This document shows positions 8,228 through 18,443 of a DNA stretch of 64,000 nt, in pieces. A model generated the notes under the pieces. The model was not told the origin of the DNA, did not search any database, and worked only from the letters and a program-made list of their open reading frames with translations. The DNA comes from Riemerella columbipharyngis. Lineage in GTDB: Bacteria; Bacteroidota; Bacteroidia; Flavobacteriales; Weeksellaceae. Position numbers and translations under genes: made by a program. The first letter of the stretch is position 1. Each line of letters begins with the position of its first letter. The stretch spans positions 124,001-188,000 of the forward strand of contig NZ_FNAS01000002.1 in the NCBI RefSeq assembly GCF_900101995.1. The letters run 5' to 3'.

Positions 8228-10455
8228 TTTCTGAGTTTTAAGGCTATCTTTCGTTGGTCTTTTACCACACTGAAAATAAGTTCTAACAATTCTCTAATAC
8301 TCTTGAGCTGCGTGAGATGGGTAACATTATCCAACTCTGTATTAGCCACTAATCCGTCATTTGCAATTTCTGTTTTTCTTTTTTTCAGAAGCTCATCTAC
8401 ATAGTCCTCTGGTGTCATATCACTTTTATCATTGAGTTCTTGGTCGTAATAATCATCATTTAGTATTGTCTCTATTTTTCTAAATTCAGAGCTTATCTTT
8501 GTTTTCCAAGTCTGAAAATCAACTTCTGGGAACAGCTCCTTCGACTTTGCAAAACGAGATAACGATGCGATGTAAGCTGTGGAAAGATGAGCTGTAGTTA
8601 CAAACTGGTGGATATGCTCCATCCGTTTCTGCTGTGCCTTAGGGTCCGAAAGCATTCGCTGAAAATTATCCGAAAAATTTGCCAAAGATATAATGGCATT
8701 TTTACGAAGAAGGCGGTAGCGTTCATCATCCGAAGCCTGATGCAAAAAGATATCCATTACCTCTTCAAAATACTTATGATTATCTCTTATCGTTTGTTTC
8801 ATAAACTGTTTATTCTGCGTATGCTCCCATACGGGAAGTACAAAATACGAAACTGCAAAAGCCACTATACCGCCTATAAATGTGTCAAATATACGATACT
8901 CAAGCAGCTGCATTTCTCCGCCCGGTTTCAAAAAATTAAAAGTCAAAAAGACATATACCGTTAGAAAAAGTACTCCCCAAAAATATTGAGTCTTAATGAG
9001 CATAAAACAAATAGTCATAGACAAAAACAACAATAACAAAAGTACCCAAGGTATATGAACAAAGTAAATAATAAGAAACCCTAAAGCAGCTCCTGCCGAA
9101 GTACCATACAGCCTTAATATATTTCGGTTTTTTGTAATACTATATGCCGGTCTCATAATGGCAATTATAGTAATGAGAATCCAATAAGAATGTCCCAAAT
9201 CCGGAAAAGCTAAAGCAATGGCATAACCTATCAACATAGCCAGTGTTACTCTAACTGCGTGCCTGAAATGAGTGGATTTTAACGAAAAATTATTTTTGAA
9301 AATCTTGATATTTAGCGGTTGTTCTTTTGGTAAAAATTTTTCAAGATCCAACCCTGAAGACAAGCTCTTCGCAAGTTTCGGATCTTGTGTCGCCGTAGTA
9401 TAGATCGTTTTAATGTCTTCGCCCACCTCGGCTATTCTCATCAAAATCTGCCTTAAAATCATAAAATCCTCTACATTGCCGGAACTTAACCGCCTCTGTC
9501 TAAGCTCAAAATAAGTACTAAAACAATCACTATAAACAGCATCTATATCGTGCAATATTTTGGGTTTCGTCCCGGACTGAATAGCGATGCCGATATTCTC
9601 CAATTCCTCGGATAAAATAACAAGCAGCCTCTCCAGCTTAGAAAAAATCTCTTCCCCCTCAAATGCCTGATGGAGTTTTTTGTAATCACTTTCGGAAGTA
9701 AACAGCCTTTCATATAAATCTATGCTGTTGATAAACAAAAGCATCAGTAATCTGCTTGTAGTAGTAGATTCATTGACAAATTTTCTCGTCTTGAAAACCA
9801 ATTCCCGAGTTTCCTCTTGTTTATTTTTAATCAAAATTTGTCTTCCCAAAAGATCTTTTACCACCTGGCTGATGTCCGTATTTTCTTTATAAAACCCCGA
9901 CCTTACTTTTAGAAACTGCGAAAGTTCTATATAATTTTCTCCCACCATCTGCCGTGCCAATTTATAAGGCTGCAGTTTGGACAATACAAGCAACAACAAG
10001 AAATACCAAATACTGCCTGCCACAAAGGATAAAACACTTATAACAATATGTCCACTCGTAATATGCCCATCTATAAATATCGCTAAAACAATAAGCGATA
10101 AGCCCCCCAAAGAAGTAAGACGAGCACCATATATGCCAATCATATTGAAAAACATGCTGAAAATAATTATCTCTAAAAAACCGAGTATAGGAAAATCTTT
10201 CAACAAACTGGCTATTATAGCTACTACAAAAAAAGATATAATAGAGCCTATAAGTGTATTCCGTCTTCTAATAAATGGTCCAGGATTATCTACAAACCCT
10301 GCAAAACTGGTCCCCAAAGGGAACAAAAACATCATCTCGAATATCCCAAAATATCCAAATATAATAGAGGGAACGACAATAGCCAATGCACTCCTCACTC
10401 CTGCATAAGTCTGCTTTGCAGAATAGAACTGTTTCAGTTTTTTGGTATAATTCAT
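8200..10455 (-). CDS. FUSC-family inner-membrane protein (YccS/YhfK-like)
   Basis: A 751-residue protein with two hydrophobic blocks of about six transmembrane helices each (roughly residues 20-165 and 395-540), separated by a soluble helical region and followed by a cytoplasmic C-terminal tail. This duplicated arrangement is that of the YccS/FUSC family, related to aromatic acid efflux proteins such as AaeB. Substrate unknown. A perfect TTTG-N20-TACTTTTG promoter lies directly upstream, with only four bases between the -7 element and the ATG, so the mRNA is probably leaderless. The gene end overlaps the convergent PPTase gene by 28 bases. Confidence 0.87.
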   Translation of the reverse strand: MNYTKKLKQFYSAKQTYAGVRSALAIVVPSIIFGYFGIFEMMFLFPLGTSFAGFVDNPGPFIRRRNTLIGSIISFFVVAIIASLLKDFPILGFLEIIIFSMFFNMIGIYGARLTSLGGLSLIVLAIFIDGHITSGHIVISVLSFVAGSIWYFLLLLVLSKLQPYKLARQMVGENYIELSQFLKVRSGFYKENTDISQVVKDLLGRQILIKNKQEETRELVFKTRKFVNESTTTSRLLMLLFINSIDLYERLFTSESDYKKLHQAFEGEEIFSKLERLLVILSEELENIGIAIQSGTKPKILHDIDAVYSDCFSTYFELRQRRLSSGNVEDFMILRQILMRIAEVGEDIKTIYTTATQDPKLAKSLSSGLDLEKFLPKEQPLNIKIFKNNFSLKSTHFRHAVRVTLAMLIGYAIALAFPDLGHSYWILITIIAIMRPAYSITKNRNILRLYGTSAGAALGFLIIYFVHIPWVLLLLLFLSMTICFMLIKTQYFWGVLFLTVYVFLTFNFLKPGGEMQLLEYRIFDTFIGGIVAFAVSYFVLPVWEHTQNKQFMKQTIRDNHKYFEEVMDIFLHQASDDERYRLLRKNAIISLANFSDNFQRMLSDPKAQQKRMEHIHQFVTTAHLSTAYIASLSRFAKSKELFPEVDFQTWKTKISSEFRKIETILNDDYYDQELNDKSDMTPEDYVDELLKKRKTEIANDGLVANTELDNVTHLTQLKSIRELLELIFSVVKDQRKIALKLRNQAVTTDKI

Positions 10456-10459
10456 AGTG

Positions 10460-10491
10460 CAAAAGTAAGTATTTGATAAAATCTATTCAAA
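10460..10491 (-). promoter_or_regulatory. Consensus promoter of the FUSC gene
   Basis: On the minus strand: TTTG (10488-10491), exactly 20 bases, then TACTTTTG (10460-10467). This matches the Bacteroidota TTTG-N19/20-TAnnTTTG form completely. Transcription would begin at or within a few bases of the ATG at 10455. Confidence 0.75.
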
Positions 10492-10576
10492 AAACATTGT
10501 AGGTCTTTGGTTAAACAAATCCTTAAATAAACTACAAAAGGTATCTATTCTAAGTCTGATTTTTATGAATTTTAAT

Positions 10577-10584
10577 TACCTTTG
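10577..10584 (+). promoter_or_regulatory. -7 element for lysS
   Basis: TACCTTTG matches TAnnTTTG. A weak TCTG lies 18 bases upstream. The leader would be about 22 bases. Confidence 0.5.
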
Positions 10585-10611
10585 CAGTTGATTTTAAATA
10601 AGATTTAGATT

Positions 10612-12312
10612 ATGCAGTTATCCGAACAAGAAATTATCCGCAGAGAAAAATTACAGAAACTAACTCAGATGGGCATCAATGCCTTTCCTGCAGATGAATA
10701 TCAAATTTTAGATACTACCCGGACTATAAAAGAAAACTTCCAAGAAGGCAAAAAGGTAAAACTCGCTGGAAGGTTGATGTCTCGAAGAATACAAGGCAAG
10801 GCATCTTTCGCAGAACTGCAAGACTCTTGCGGGCGTATCCAAATTTATTTCAACCGTGACGAGATATGCCCCGGAGAAGATAAAACACTCTATAACGATG
10901 TTTATAAACACCTTTTAGACCTTGGTGATATTATCGGTATCGAAGGAGAGCTGTTCAAAACTCAAGTGGGAGAAATGACGGTAATGGTTAAAAATTTCAC
11001 ACTATTAACCAAAGCTCTACGCCCGCTACCACAAGCCAAAACAGATGAAAACGGCGTGGTACACGATGCCTTTAACGACCCGGAGCTAAGATACAGACAA
11101 CGCTATGTAGATTTGACCGTAAATCCGCAGGTTAAAGAAATTTTTGTAAAGCGGACAAAACTATTCAATGCTATGCGTCAGTTTTTTAACGATGCAGGCT
11201 ATTTCGAGGTAGAAACGCCTATCCTACAAGCCATTCCGGGAGGTGCTGCGGCGAGACCCTTTATCACCCACCATAATGCATTGGACATTCCGCTATATAT
11301 GAGGATTGCCAACGAGCTATACTTAAAACGTTTGATTGTAGGCGGTTTTGACGGCGTTTATGAATTCTCAAAAAACTTCCGAAACGAAGGAATGGACAGA
11401 ACCCACAATCCGGAATTTACCGCAATGGAAATCTATGTAGCATACAAAGATTACAACTGGATGATGGATTTTACAGAGAGACTTTTGGAACATTGTGCCT
11501 TGGCGGTTAACGGTACTACCAAAGCTGTTTTCGGGGAACACGAGATAGACTTCAAGGCTCCTTACCCGAGAATCTCTATGACGGATGCCATTAAAAAATA
11601 TACAGGTTTTGACATTACGGGTAAGACAGAAGAAGAACTAAGAAGTTTTGCTCGATCTATCGGCATTGAGGTAGATGAAACAATGGGTAAGGGCAAATTG
11701 ATAGACGAGATTTTTGGTGAAAAATGCGAGGGAAATTTCATTCAGCCCACTTTCATTACGGATTATCCTGTGGAAATGTCGCCGCTTACCAAAAAGCACC
11801 GTAGCAAAGAAGGGCTTACGGAGAGATTTGAGCTGATGGTTTGCGGAAAAGAAATTGCAAATGCTTATTCCGAGCTCAATGACCCTATCGACCAAAGAGA
11901 ACGCTTTGAAGAACAGCTAAAACTATCCGAAAAAGGAGACGACGAAGCAATGTTCATCGACCAAGACTTCCTAAGAGCGTTGGAATACGGTATGCCGCCA
12001 ACAGCCGGTTTGGGTATAGGTATGGATAGGCTTATTATGTTCCTTACCAATAATACGTCTATTCAAGAAGTGCTATTCTTCCCTCAAATGAAACCGGAGA
12101 AAGCTCTACCGAAAGTAGAACTAGGAGAAAATGAAGAAATTATCCTTAATATTCTTAATAAGAATAACGGAAAAATGTTGATTGGAGATTTGAAAACTCA
12201 ATCAGGTTTAAGCGGAAAAAAATGGGACAAATCCTCTAAACTATTAGTCTCTAACAATTTAATTCATATAGTAATCGAGGGAGAGAATAAATATTTTCAA
12301 ATGGTCGAGTAA
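10612..12312 (+). CDS. lysS: Lysine--tRNA ligase, class II, with C-terminal extension
   Basis: Charges tRNA-Lys with lysine in the cytoplasm. An OB-fold anticodon domain (about residues 55-150) is followed by the class II core; motif 2 is in FRNEGMDRTHNPEF and motif 3 is GLGIGMDRLIM (about 465-475). At 566 residues it is about 60-70 longer than E. coli LysS. The extra tail (from about residue 500) has the pattern of a small winged-helix domain (ILNKNNGKMLIGDLKTQSGL, then KWDKSSKLLVSNNLI). I believe such tails occur in related Bacteroidota, so this is not a local oddity. It has its own promoter and a UUCG-loop terminator. Confidence 0.96.
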   Translation: MQLSEQEIIRREKLQKLTQMGINAFPADEYQILDTTRTIKENFQEGKKVKLAGRLMSRRIQGKASFAELQDSCGRIQIYFNRDEICPGEDKTLYNDVYKHLLDLGDIIGIEGELFKTQVGEMTVMVKNFTLLTKALRPLPQAKTDENGVVHDAFNDPELRYRQRYVDLTVNPQVKEIFVKRTKLFNAMRQFFNDAGYFEVETPILQAIPGGAAARPFITHHNALDIPLYMRIANELYLKRLIVGGFDGVYEFSKNFRNEGMDRTHNPEFTAMEIYVAYKDYNWMMDFTERLLEHCALAVNGTTKAVFGEHEIDFKAPYPRISMTDAIKKYTGFDITGKTEEELRSFARSIGIEVDETMGKGKLIDEIFGEKCEGNFIQPTFITDYPVEMSPLTKKHRSKEGLTERFELMVCGKEIANAYSELNDPIDQRERFEEQLKLSEKGDDEAMFIDQDFLRALEYGMPPTAGLGIGMDRLIMFLTNNTSIQEVLFFPQMKPEKALPKVELGENEEIILNILNKNNGKMLIGDLKTQSGLSGKKWDKSSKLLVSNNLIHIVIEGENKYFQMVE

Positions 12313-12350
12313 ATATAAGTACTTATTGAATATACACTAAATACTTACGA

Positions 12351-12377
12351 TAGGTTGTCTTCGGGCAACCTATTTTT
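12351..12377 (+). terminator. lysS terminator with cUUCGg tetraloop
   Basis: A 9-bp stem (12351-12359 with 12364-12372, one G-U pair) closed by the extra-stable C-UUCG-G tetraloop and followed by a T run. Confidence 0.9.
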
Positions 12378-12433
12378 GCAATATGTAATAGGAGAAAATA
12401 AAAATAGTAAATAATATATTTAATTTTAAGACA

Positions 12434-13058
12434 ATGGAATTAGAAAAAACAAAACAACTTGTAGAGTACTTTGAAGACAGAATTGTAACAGCATTTCAGT
12501 CAATTCGTTTTAATAGATTTTTATGAAGGAGGCTATAATGAGAGGATTGAAGATGAGTTTTTTTATGAAGAATATTTTGAGTAATATGAACAAGGTATTA
12601 TCAACTTACTTTTAGAGGTTGAAAATGAGACGAGCAGTGAATTTATGAAGCTTAAAATAAGATTAATAAAACTCAAAAGAGTAATTGATACTAAGTTAGC
12701 AAATAATTCTGTTGACGAAAAACCATTAAAATATAATAGAATAGGTCATTTTCTTTTGAAAGATAAATTTGATAAGCAGAAATTTGTATCTCTTTTATAT
12801 TCAAAATTAATCTCGAAAAATTTTATTGAATGTTCTATCGAAGACTTTGAAACAATATTTGAAGAGAATAAATATTTCAAAAAAATTCAATGGAAAGGAA
12901 CAGAATTACAACTCACATTTTTAATAAACTCATTATTGAAATTTTTTGATACCGATATAAATAAAAAACACTATAAATTAATGGAAACATATTTCATAAA
13001 TAAAATTAGAAATTATGTATTTAAAATCATTCTGAAAGGCTTAAAAATTAGAAGGTAG
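12434..13058 (+). pseudogene. Broken gene, possibly RteC-like
   Basis: An ATG at 12434 opens a frame that stops after about 30 residues (MELEKTKQLVEYFEDR...). A second frame resumes near 12510 (IDFYEGGYNERIEDEFFYEEY). It is interrupted by a TAA at 12582-12584, then runs on as YEQGIINLLLEVENE into the 137-residue open frame starting at 12645 and ending at 13058. So one frameshift and one nonsense codon split what was a single reading frame of about 205 residues. The layout (acidic N-terminus, then WKGTELQLTFLINSL) recalls RteC, a regulator of conjugative-transposon excision. That match is from memory and tentative. The base composition is more AT-rich than the flanking genes. Confidence 0.55.
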
Positions 13059-13092
13059 TAATTTAATTTTAAAACTTGATGAGAAAATAAAT

Positions 13093-13249
13093 TTTGTCCT
13101 TTTTTAGAAATTAGTTTTGTATTTTTTCATACAGAGTAACTTTTTTCTTTCATGAAATTTCCATATGCTATAGGGATTATCAGATTCAATTGATTTTTTG
13201 TGTTTGTGGTATAAGGCTAAGGCATAAAAAACTTTAGCCTTATTTTTTC
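13093..13249 (+). ncRNA. Possible small RNA (promoter-like box to terminator)
   Basis: TAGTTTTG at 13112-13119 fits TAnnTTTG; a TTTG at 13093-13096 is at a spacing of only 15. A perfect 10-bp inverted repeat (13211-13220 with 13234-13243) followed by six T on the plus strand makes a good terminator. No gene ends just before it, only the pseudogene 150 bases away. A transcript of about 125 bases would fit. No known RNA family recognised. Confidence 0.3.
13211..13249 (+). terminator. Orphan plus-strand terminator
   Basis: A 10-bp perfect stem (13211-13220 with 13234-13243) with a following T run on the plus strand only. On the minus strand no T run follows, so it does not serve trmD. Confidence 0.75.
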
Positions 13250-13336
13250 AAACTATTCAAACAATGAAACTTAGATTTCAATATTATCTATAAAAAGATA
13301 TCATCATTATAGAGACTATCATAAGACAGGAACCAA

Positions 13337-14017
13337 CTATTCGTCTTTCAGTAAGTCCGGACGCTTCTCTCGTGTTATTTTCAGAGCTTGATCGTATCTC
13401 CATTCTTCTATTTTTGCAAAATTTCCACTAAGGAGAATTTTTGGCACAGAAAGATTTTTATAAATTTCCGGACGAGTGTATATGGGGGGCGAAAGTAAAT
13501 CATCTTGAAAACTGTCTGAAAGTGCAGACTGTTCGTCATTGAGAACTCCCGGAATAAGCCTTATCACAGCATCTGCCAGCACGCAAGCCGCCAGTTCTCC
13601 TCCCGTCAAGACATAATCTCCTATAGATATCTCTTTGGTAATGTGCAGGTCTCTTACTCTTTGGTCTATCCCCTTATAGTGCCCACATAGAAAAATTAGA
13701 TTTTCTGTAATAGAGAGTCTATTGACCGTCTTTTGATTCAGTGTTTCCCCATCCGGAGTCAGATAGATAATTTCATCGTAGTCTCTTTCGGATTTTAATT
13801 TAGAAATACATTTGTCTATGGGCTCTACCATCATTACCATTCCTGCACCGCCTCCGTATGGTGTATCGTCTACTTGTTTGTAATTATTGGATGCATAATC
13901 CCTTAATTGATGAAAATGAACTTCTGCCAGTCCTTTTTCTATAGCCCTCTTAAGTATGGAAGTTTGGAAAGGGCTTTCCATAAGCTCCGGTACTACACTG
14001 ATGATATCTATTCTCAT
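13337..14017 (-). CDS. trmD: tRNA (guanine37-N1)-methyltransferase
   Basis: Methylates G37 next to the anticodon using SAM and prevents +1 frameshifts. A 226-residue SPOUT-family protein with all hallmarks: [12 protein letters not shown] (about residues 51-62), the trefoil-knot segment [15 protein letters not shown] (about 129-143), and YTRPEIY near the C-terminus. The start ATG overlaps the stop of the upstream dehydrogenase gene (ATGA arrangement, 4 bases), indicating translational coupling. Elsewhere trmD often sits with rpsP-rimM-rplS; here it follows an NDH-2 type gene. Confidence 0.96.
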   Translation of the reverse strand: MRIDIISVVPELMESPFQTSILKRAIEKGLAEVHFHQLRDYASNNYKQVDDTPYGGGAGMVMMVEPIDKCISKLKSERDYDEIIYLTPDGETLNQKTVNRLSITENLIFLCGHYKGIDQRVRDLHITKEISIGDYVLTGGELAACVLADAVIRLIPGVLNDEQSALSDSFQDDLLSPPIYTRPEIYKNLSVPKILLSGNFAKIEEWRYDQALKITREKRPDLLKDE

Positions 14018-15270
14018 AATATTTTTTTCTTAGATGGATAAAATATAAGGCGTAAGGAAGAATCTCTATTGATATAGCTCCACATCCAGTTGAAAAATAT
14101 TGCCAATTTATTTCTTACCGAAAGTATCAGCATTAGGTGCAAAAACATCCAAAAATACCAAGCAAAAATACCTTGAAATTTTACGAATGGTAAATCTATA
14201 ACTGCACGGTGTTTGCCTATGGTAGCCATAGAGCCTTTATCTAAATATTCATATTCTTTCCAATCTTTTTTAGATTTTTTACAGATATTCTTTCCTAAAT
14301 TTTTTCCTTGATTAATGGCTACATTAGCTACCTGCGGATGTCCTTTGGGATATTTTGGTGTTTCCATATATGCAATATCTCCGATGGCAAAGATATCTTC
14401 ATAGCCGATGACACGGTTATATCTATCCACAATATATCTATTGCGGAAAATTTGTTCTTCTTTTAGCCCTTTTATAATGTTTCCCGTAACTCCCGCAGCC
14501 CAAATGACATTGGTAGAAGCAAGGGTTTTTCCACTGTTGAAATACAATGTTTCCCCATCGTAATCCGTTACTTTGTCACCAGATATTAGAGCTACACCAA
14601 GATTTTTCAGATATTTTTCGGATTTTATTTGAGCTTCTTGACTCATCACAGAAAGAGGGCGGTCTGTTGCACTTATCAATATTATCTTCAGATCGTCAAA
14701 GTTCATTCTAGGATAATCTCTTGGAAGAATATCTTTTTTCATTTCTGCAAATGCACCAGCTAGTTCTACTCCAGTGGGACCACTTCCTACAATCACAATA
14801 TTCCAGTTTCCTTTATCAGAACTGTGTCTTTCTATGATAAGTTTTTCAAAAGTCAATAGGATATGGTTTCTAATAGAAATAGCCTGTCCTGTATTTTTCA
14901 TACCATAGGACAGCTTTTCCATATTTTTGTTTCCGAAAAAATTGGTTTTACATCCTGTTGCTATAACGAGCTTATCATAACTATACTCTGCATCTGTTGT
15001 TATTATTTTTTTATTTTCGGGAAGTATTTGAGTAACTTCTGTCATTCGGTATTGAATATTATGCGAACGCTGAAAAATTTTCCTAAAAGGAAACGAGATA
15101 TTAGATGGATCTATACGCCCACAAGCTACTTGGTAAAAAAGAGGTTGAAACATATGATGATTCACCTTATCTATAAGTAATACTTTTTTGTTTTTACCAT
15201 TCAGCTGTCTAGCAAGCTGCAATCCCGCAAATCCACCTCCTATAATGATAATTTTCTCTCTTATTTCCAT
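14014..15270 (-). CDS. ndh: NDH-2 type FAD-dependent NADH dehydrogenase
   Basis: A 418-residue flavoprotein likely passing electrons from NADH to the menaquinone pool without proton pumping. The FAD dinucleotide fold [10 protein letters not shown] is at about residues 11-20, the NADH-binding fold [12 protein letters not shown] near 161, and FAIGDIAYM near 296. The C-terminal region (about 365-410) has hydrophobic, aromatic helices ([20 protein letters not shown]), typical of the membrane-binding tail of Bacteroidota NDH-2 proteins. A TATTTTTG -7 element stops four bases before the ATG (near-leaderless). It overlaps trmD by four bases downstream. Confidence 0.88.
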   Translation of the reverse strand: MEIREKIIIIGGGFAGLQLARQLNGKNKKVLLIDKVNHHMFQPLFYQVACGRIDPSNISFPFRKIFQRSHNIQYRMTEVTQILPENKKIITTDAEYSYDKLVIATGCKTNFFGNKNMEKLSYGMKNTGQAISIRNHILLTFEKLIIERHSSDKGNWNIVIVGSGPTGVELAGAFAEMKKDILPRDYPRMNFDDLKIILISATDRPLSVMSQEAQIKSEKYLKNLGVALISGDKVTDYDGETLYFNSGKTLASTNVIWAAGVTGNIIKGLKEEQIFRNRYIVDRYNRVIGYEDIFAIGDIAYMETPKYPKGHPQVANVAINQGKNLGKNICKKSKKDWKEYEYLDKGSMATIGKHRAVIDLPFVKFQGIFAWYFWMFLHLMLILSVRNKLAIFFNWMWSYINRDSSLRLIFYPSKKKIL

Positions 15271-15274
15271 ACTG

Positions 15275-15282
15275 CAAAAATA
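15275..15282 (-). promoter_or_regulatory. -7 element of the ndh-trmD unit, four bases before the ATG
   Basis: Reads TATTTTTG on the minus strand. Spacing to the ATG at 15270 implies a leaderless or near-leaderless mRNA. No -33 box of the TTTG type is seen. Confidence 0.5.
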
Positions 15283-15610
15283 AGAATTTAGGATTTTATA
15301 TTGATTGATGATAGAGTAATTTAATACAATTTCCTATAAAGCTCAATAAAATTTATATCGAAGTTGTTTTCTTTTATATTCGCCTATTGTTTTTTGTAAA
15401 TAGCTCCAATTCCTTATTTCACCAAACCTTCCTAAATCCAAAACTTATTTTTAATATTATTTTGAGAGTTAGAGAATTTAAAAGATTCTTTCGTACCAGT
15501 ATATACAAATTTCCACAATAATGTTTTATGCTAAATTTTATTTAGCAAAATACTAAAAGTGAATACGATTTACGGATTTATTTTCTAAAAAAACAACAAA
15601 TCAAAATATC
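15283..15610. other. AT-rich intergenic gap with one short hairpin
   Basis: About 330 bases with no open frame of note. An 8-bp perfect inverted repeat (15529-15536 with 15540-15547) lies 64 bases beyond the mvaD stop. It lacks a T run, so it is a weak terminator candidate at best. Nothing else seen. Confidence 0.5.
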
Positions 15611-16666
15611 TTAAAATATCATTTCATCTTTTACTACGCCTCTATTTTGGGCAAAAGGTAAAAGCTCTGTATTGATAAAAGATTTAATTTCCGTTTCTGT
15701 ACCATTATTAGGGAACAGCAAATGTACATTGGCACCTGCATCCAAAGTGAAGAATAAAGGCAGCTGACTTTCTTTTCGGAATGCCCAGATTCTATTGATA
15801 GTATTTAATGTATTGGTTTTCATTAGAATAACCGCAGGGTCGCACATCATCATCATCGCGTGAAGAGATAGTGCTTCGTGTTCCACTAATTTCATAAACC
15901 CCTCTAAATCACCTTTCTTTAGTATTTTTTTTAATGGAATAAAATTCTCTTTAGCTTCTTGAAAACGCCTTTTGGCATAAGGATTTGTATCCATTAGAGC
16001 ATGTCCTAAAGTAGAAGATACACTTTTTTGCCCTTCATGAATAAGTAGTACCCAATCATTAAAACTTCTGAAAATAGGGTGAACTTCATCTTTGGGATAT
16101 GGTACACCAAATAAATTGGAGCTTCCTTCTACTTCGAGAGTTTCACCCCATACCACAAGTCCTTTGTAGAGGCTTCTACAGGCACTCCCACTTCCCAATC
16201 TTGCCAGAAAACTCGCTTTTTGAATAGAGAATTCATCGTTGTCTGATGAAGTAAAAATTTTATCCAATTGCATCAACCCCTTTGCTATGGCACCAAACCC
16301 CGAAGCCGAACTTGCTATGCCAGAACTGTGAGGAAAAGAGTTTTCGGTTCTAATAATATATTCCCCTTTTAATACCCAAGGTAGATAAGATTCAATAGTC
16401 TTAAAATATAGGGCAATTTTTTCTGCAAATTTCACTTCCTCTTTGCCTCCAAGAAAAAGTCTTACACCGAAACTCTTATCACAAGTAAAATCAATTTTTG
16501 TATTTGTTTTAGCATAGTTCAGCGTATAGCTGATGCTGGGGTTGGCAGGAATTTGAGATGGAAATTTCCCCCAATATTTGATGAGAGCAATATTAGAAGG
16601 GCATTCTGCTTCTACAATAGTGCTTTTAAGACTAAAATCTTTTTTACCTAAGAATATATCAGACAT
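15611..16666 (-). CDS. mvaD: Diphosphomevalonate decarboxylase
   Basis: Converts mevalonate 5-diphosphate to isopentenyl diphosphate, the last step of the mevalonate pathway to isoprenoids. A 351-residue GHMP-fold enzyme. The family opener ECPSNIALIKYWGK is at about residues 20-33, and the phosphate-binding loop NSFPHSSGIASSASGF at about 108-123. The catalytic aspartate region is LDAGANVHLLF near 308. Flavobacteria, unlike most Bacteroidota, use the mevalonate route, so the gene supports the taxonomic guess. It is 17 bases downstream of an acyl-CoA ligase gene on the same strand. Confidence 0.94.
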   Translation of the reverse strand: MSDIFLGKKDFSLKSTIVEAECPSNIALIKYWGKFPSQIPANPSISYTLNYAKTNTKIDFTCDKSFGVRLFLGGKEEVKFAEKIALYFKTIESYLPWVLKGEYIIRTENSFPHSSGIASSASGFGAIAKGLMQLDKIFTSSDNDEFSIQKASFLARLGSGSACRSLYKGLVVWGETLEVEGSSNLFGVPYPKDEVHPIFRSFNDWVLLIHEGQKSVSSTLGHALMDTNPYAKRRFQEAKENFIPLKKILKKGDLEGFMKLVEHEALSLHAMMMMCDPAVILMKTNTLNTINRIWAFRKESQLPLFFTLDAGANVHLLFPNNGTETEIKSFINTELLPFAQNRGVVKDEMIF

Positions 16667-16682
16667 TTTATAATTTTACGGG

Positions 16683-18443
16683 TTAAAAATACAAGCTTTC
16701 AATTTCATTAGCATATTTACTCATTACTACTTGTCTCCGGATTTTTAAGGTAGGGGTAATCTCTCCCAAATGTATCTCAAAATCTTTGGGAAGCAGTACG
16801 AATTTCTTTATTTTTTCATATCCTGACAGAGGATTGAGTAACTCTGTAATAACATCTTGGTAAAGTTGATAAATTTTTTCGTTCTTCAAAGTTTCTTTCC
16901 AAGATGTCAATTTAACACCAAGTGCATTCAGTTTCTTTTCTAAAACCTCAAAATTAGGAACGATAAGTGCGGTTACATAGGGTTTTCCCTCTGCAACTAC
17001 CATCACTTGCTGAATGAGATTAGAATTAGTAAGAAGATTTTCTATGGATTGGGGGATAATGTATTTACCATTAGAGGTTTTCATCAAATCCTTTATTCTA
17101 TCGGTGATGGTAAGGGTATTGTTTTTAAAAATGCCAGCATCTCCTGTCTTGAACCAGCCATCTCTTGTAAATACTTTTTCATTTTCTTCAGGCATTTTGT
17201 AGTAGCCTTTCATTACGCTTTTTCCTTTTACTAAGATTTCGTTGTTCTCCCCTATTTTTATTTGAGTACTTCCGATAGGGACACCTGCTGTACCATATTC
17301 ATAGTGTGTGTTTGGGAAACAAGTAAGAGTCGCTGTAGTCTCTGTAAGCCCATACCCCACAGTAATGTGTACCCCTATAGTATCAAAAAACTTAATGATT
17401 TCCGGAGATATAGATGCTCCGCCACAAGGCATAAACCACAAATTACCTCCGAGTTTTTTCTTTATTTTCTTAAATACCAAAGCATTAGCTATACCATTTC
17501 TAAATCTCAATCCTAATGGAATAGATTTACCTTGCCGTTTCAGCTCTGCATATATTTCACCTTGTTTCAGTGCCCAGTAGAAGAGGCGTTTTTTAGTTGT
17601 ATTATTACTTTTCTCCAAGTTTTCTTGTATAGCACAATATATTTTTTGGTAGAATCTCGGCACGGCACACATCATCGTCGGTTTCACTTTTTCTAATGTG
17701 TGGGCGATAAGTTTTGTATTCTCTAAAAATACCACCTTCGCTCCTCCATACAGACAGAGTAGAGTCCAGCTTCTTTCAAAAATATGGCTTAGCGGCAGGA
17801 ATGCCAAAGAAGTTTCTTCCGTAAAATTTTTGAACTTAAAAAACTCAAAATGTGCTTCAAAAGCATTTGCAAAATTACCGTGTGTAATCATTACGCCTTT
17901 GGGGGTTCCCGAAGTTCCGGAAGTATAAATAATCGTCGCTATATCGTCTTCTTCTTTTGGAACTATTTCTAAATCCTCCGGACTTTTAACGATAATAGTC
18001 TCAAAATGACAGCTGTTTTTTGCTCTCAGTACGGTGGATTTTTTAGCGGCGATGATATGTTCCAAAGTCTCGCATTCCTGCATAATCTCCGCACAAGCAT
18101 CATACTGCTCCTGATTGCCTACCATTACGGCTTTGGCTTCCGAATCTTTTATGCAATATAGTGTTTGCTCTTTGTTGTTGGTAGCATATATGGGTACGGT
18201 AATGGCACCTATCGCCATCGTCGCCAAATCCATAATAATCCATTCTGCAGAATTGTCTGCATAGATTGCAACTCGGTCGTTTTCTTTTATTCCTAATTTT
18301 TTCAGTGCATTGGCTGTTTTATAAATAGTCCTGCGAAACATCTGCCAGCTGATGTCTTTCCATTCATCGTATTTTTTGAAACCAATAGCTGGTTTTGTAA
18401 CGAATTTTTCGGCATTTATCTCTATAAAATTACTAATGTTCAT
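16683..18443 (-). CDS. Long-chain acyl-CoA synthetase (AMP-forming)
   Basis: A 586-residue adenylate-forming enzyme activating fatty acids to acyl-CoA through an acyl-AMP intermediate. The P-loop motif IIYTSGTSGTPKGVM is near residues 170-184, VGYGLTETTATLTC near 365, and the hinge motif GWFKTGDAG near 425. The pattern and length match bacterial FadD15-like long-chain ligases. It overlaps the upstream epimerase-like gene by 11 bases, so they are cotranscribed. The substrate chain length is not determined by sequence. Confidence 0.92.
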   Translation of the reverse strand: MNISNFIEINAEKFVTKPAIGFKKYDEWKDISWQMFRRTIYKTANALKKLGIKENDRVAIYADNSAEWIIMDLATMAIGAITVPIYATNNKEQTLYCIKDSEAKAVMVGNQEQYDACAEIMQECETLEHIIAAKKSTVLRAKNSCHFETIIVKSPEDLEIVPKEEDDIATIIYTSGTSGTPKGVMITHGNFANAFEAHFEFFKFKNFTEETSLAFLPLSHIFERSWTLLCLYGGAKVVFLENTKLIAHTLEKVKPTMMCAVPRFYQKIYCAIQENLEKSNNTTKKRLFYWALKQGEIYAELKRQGKSIPLGLRFRNGIANALVFKKIKKKLGGNLWFMPCGGASISPEIIKFFDTIGVHITVGYGLTETTATLTCFPNTHYEYGTAGVPIGSTQIKIGENNEILVKGKSVMKGYYKMPEENEKVFTRDGWFKTGDAGIFKNNTLTITDRIKDLMKTSNGKYIIPQSIENLLTNSNLIQQVMVVAEGKPYVTALIVPNFEVLEKKLNALGVKLTSWKETLKNEKIYQLYQDVITELLNPLSGYEKIKKFVLLPKDFEIHLGEITPTLKIRRQVVMSKYANEIESLYF

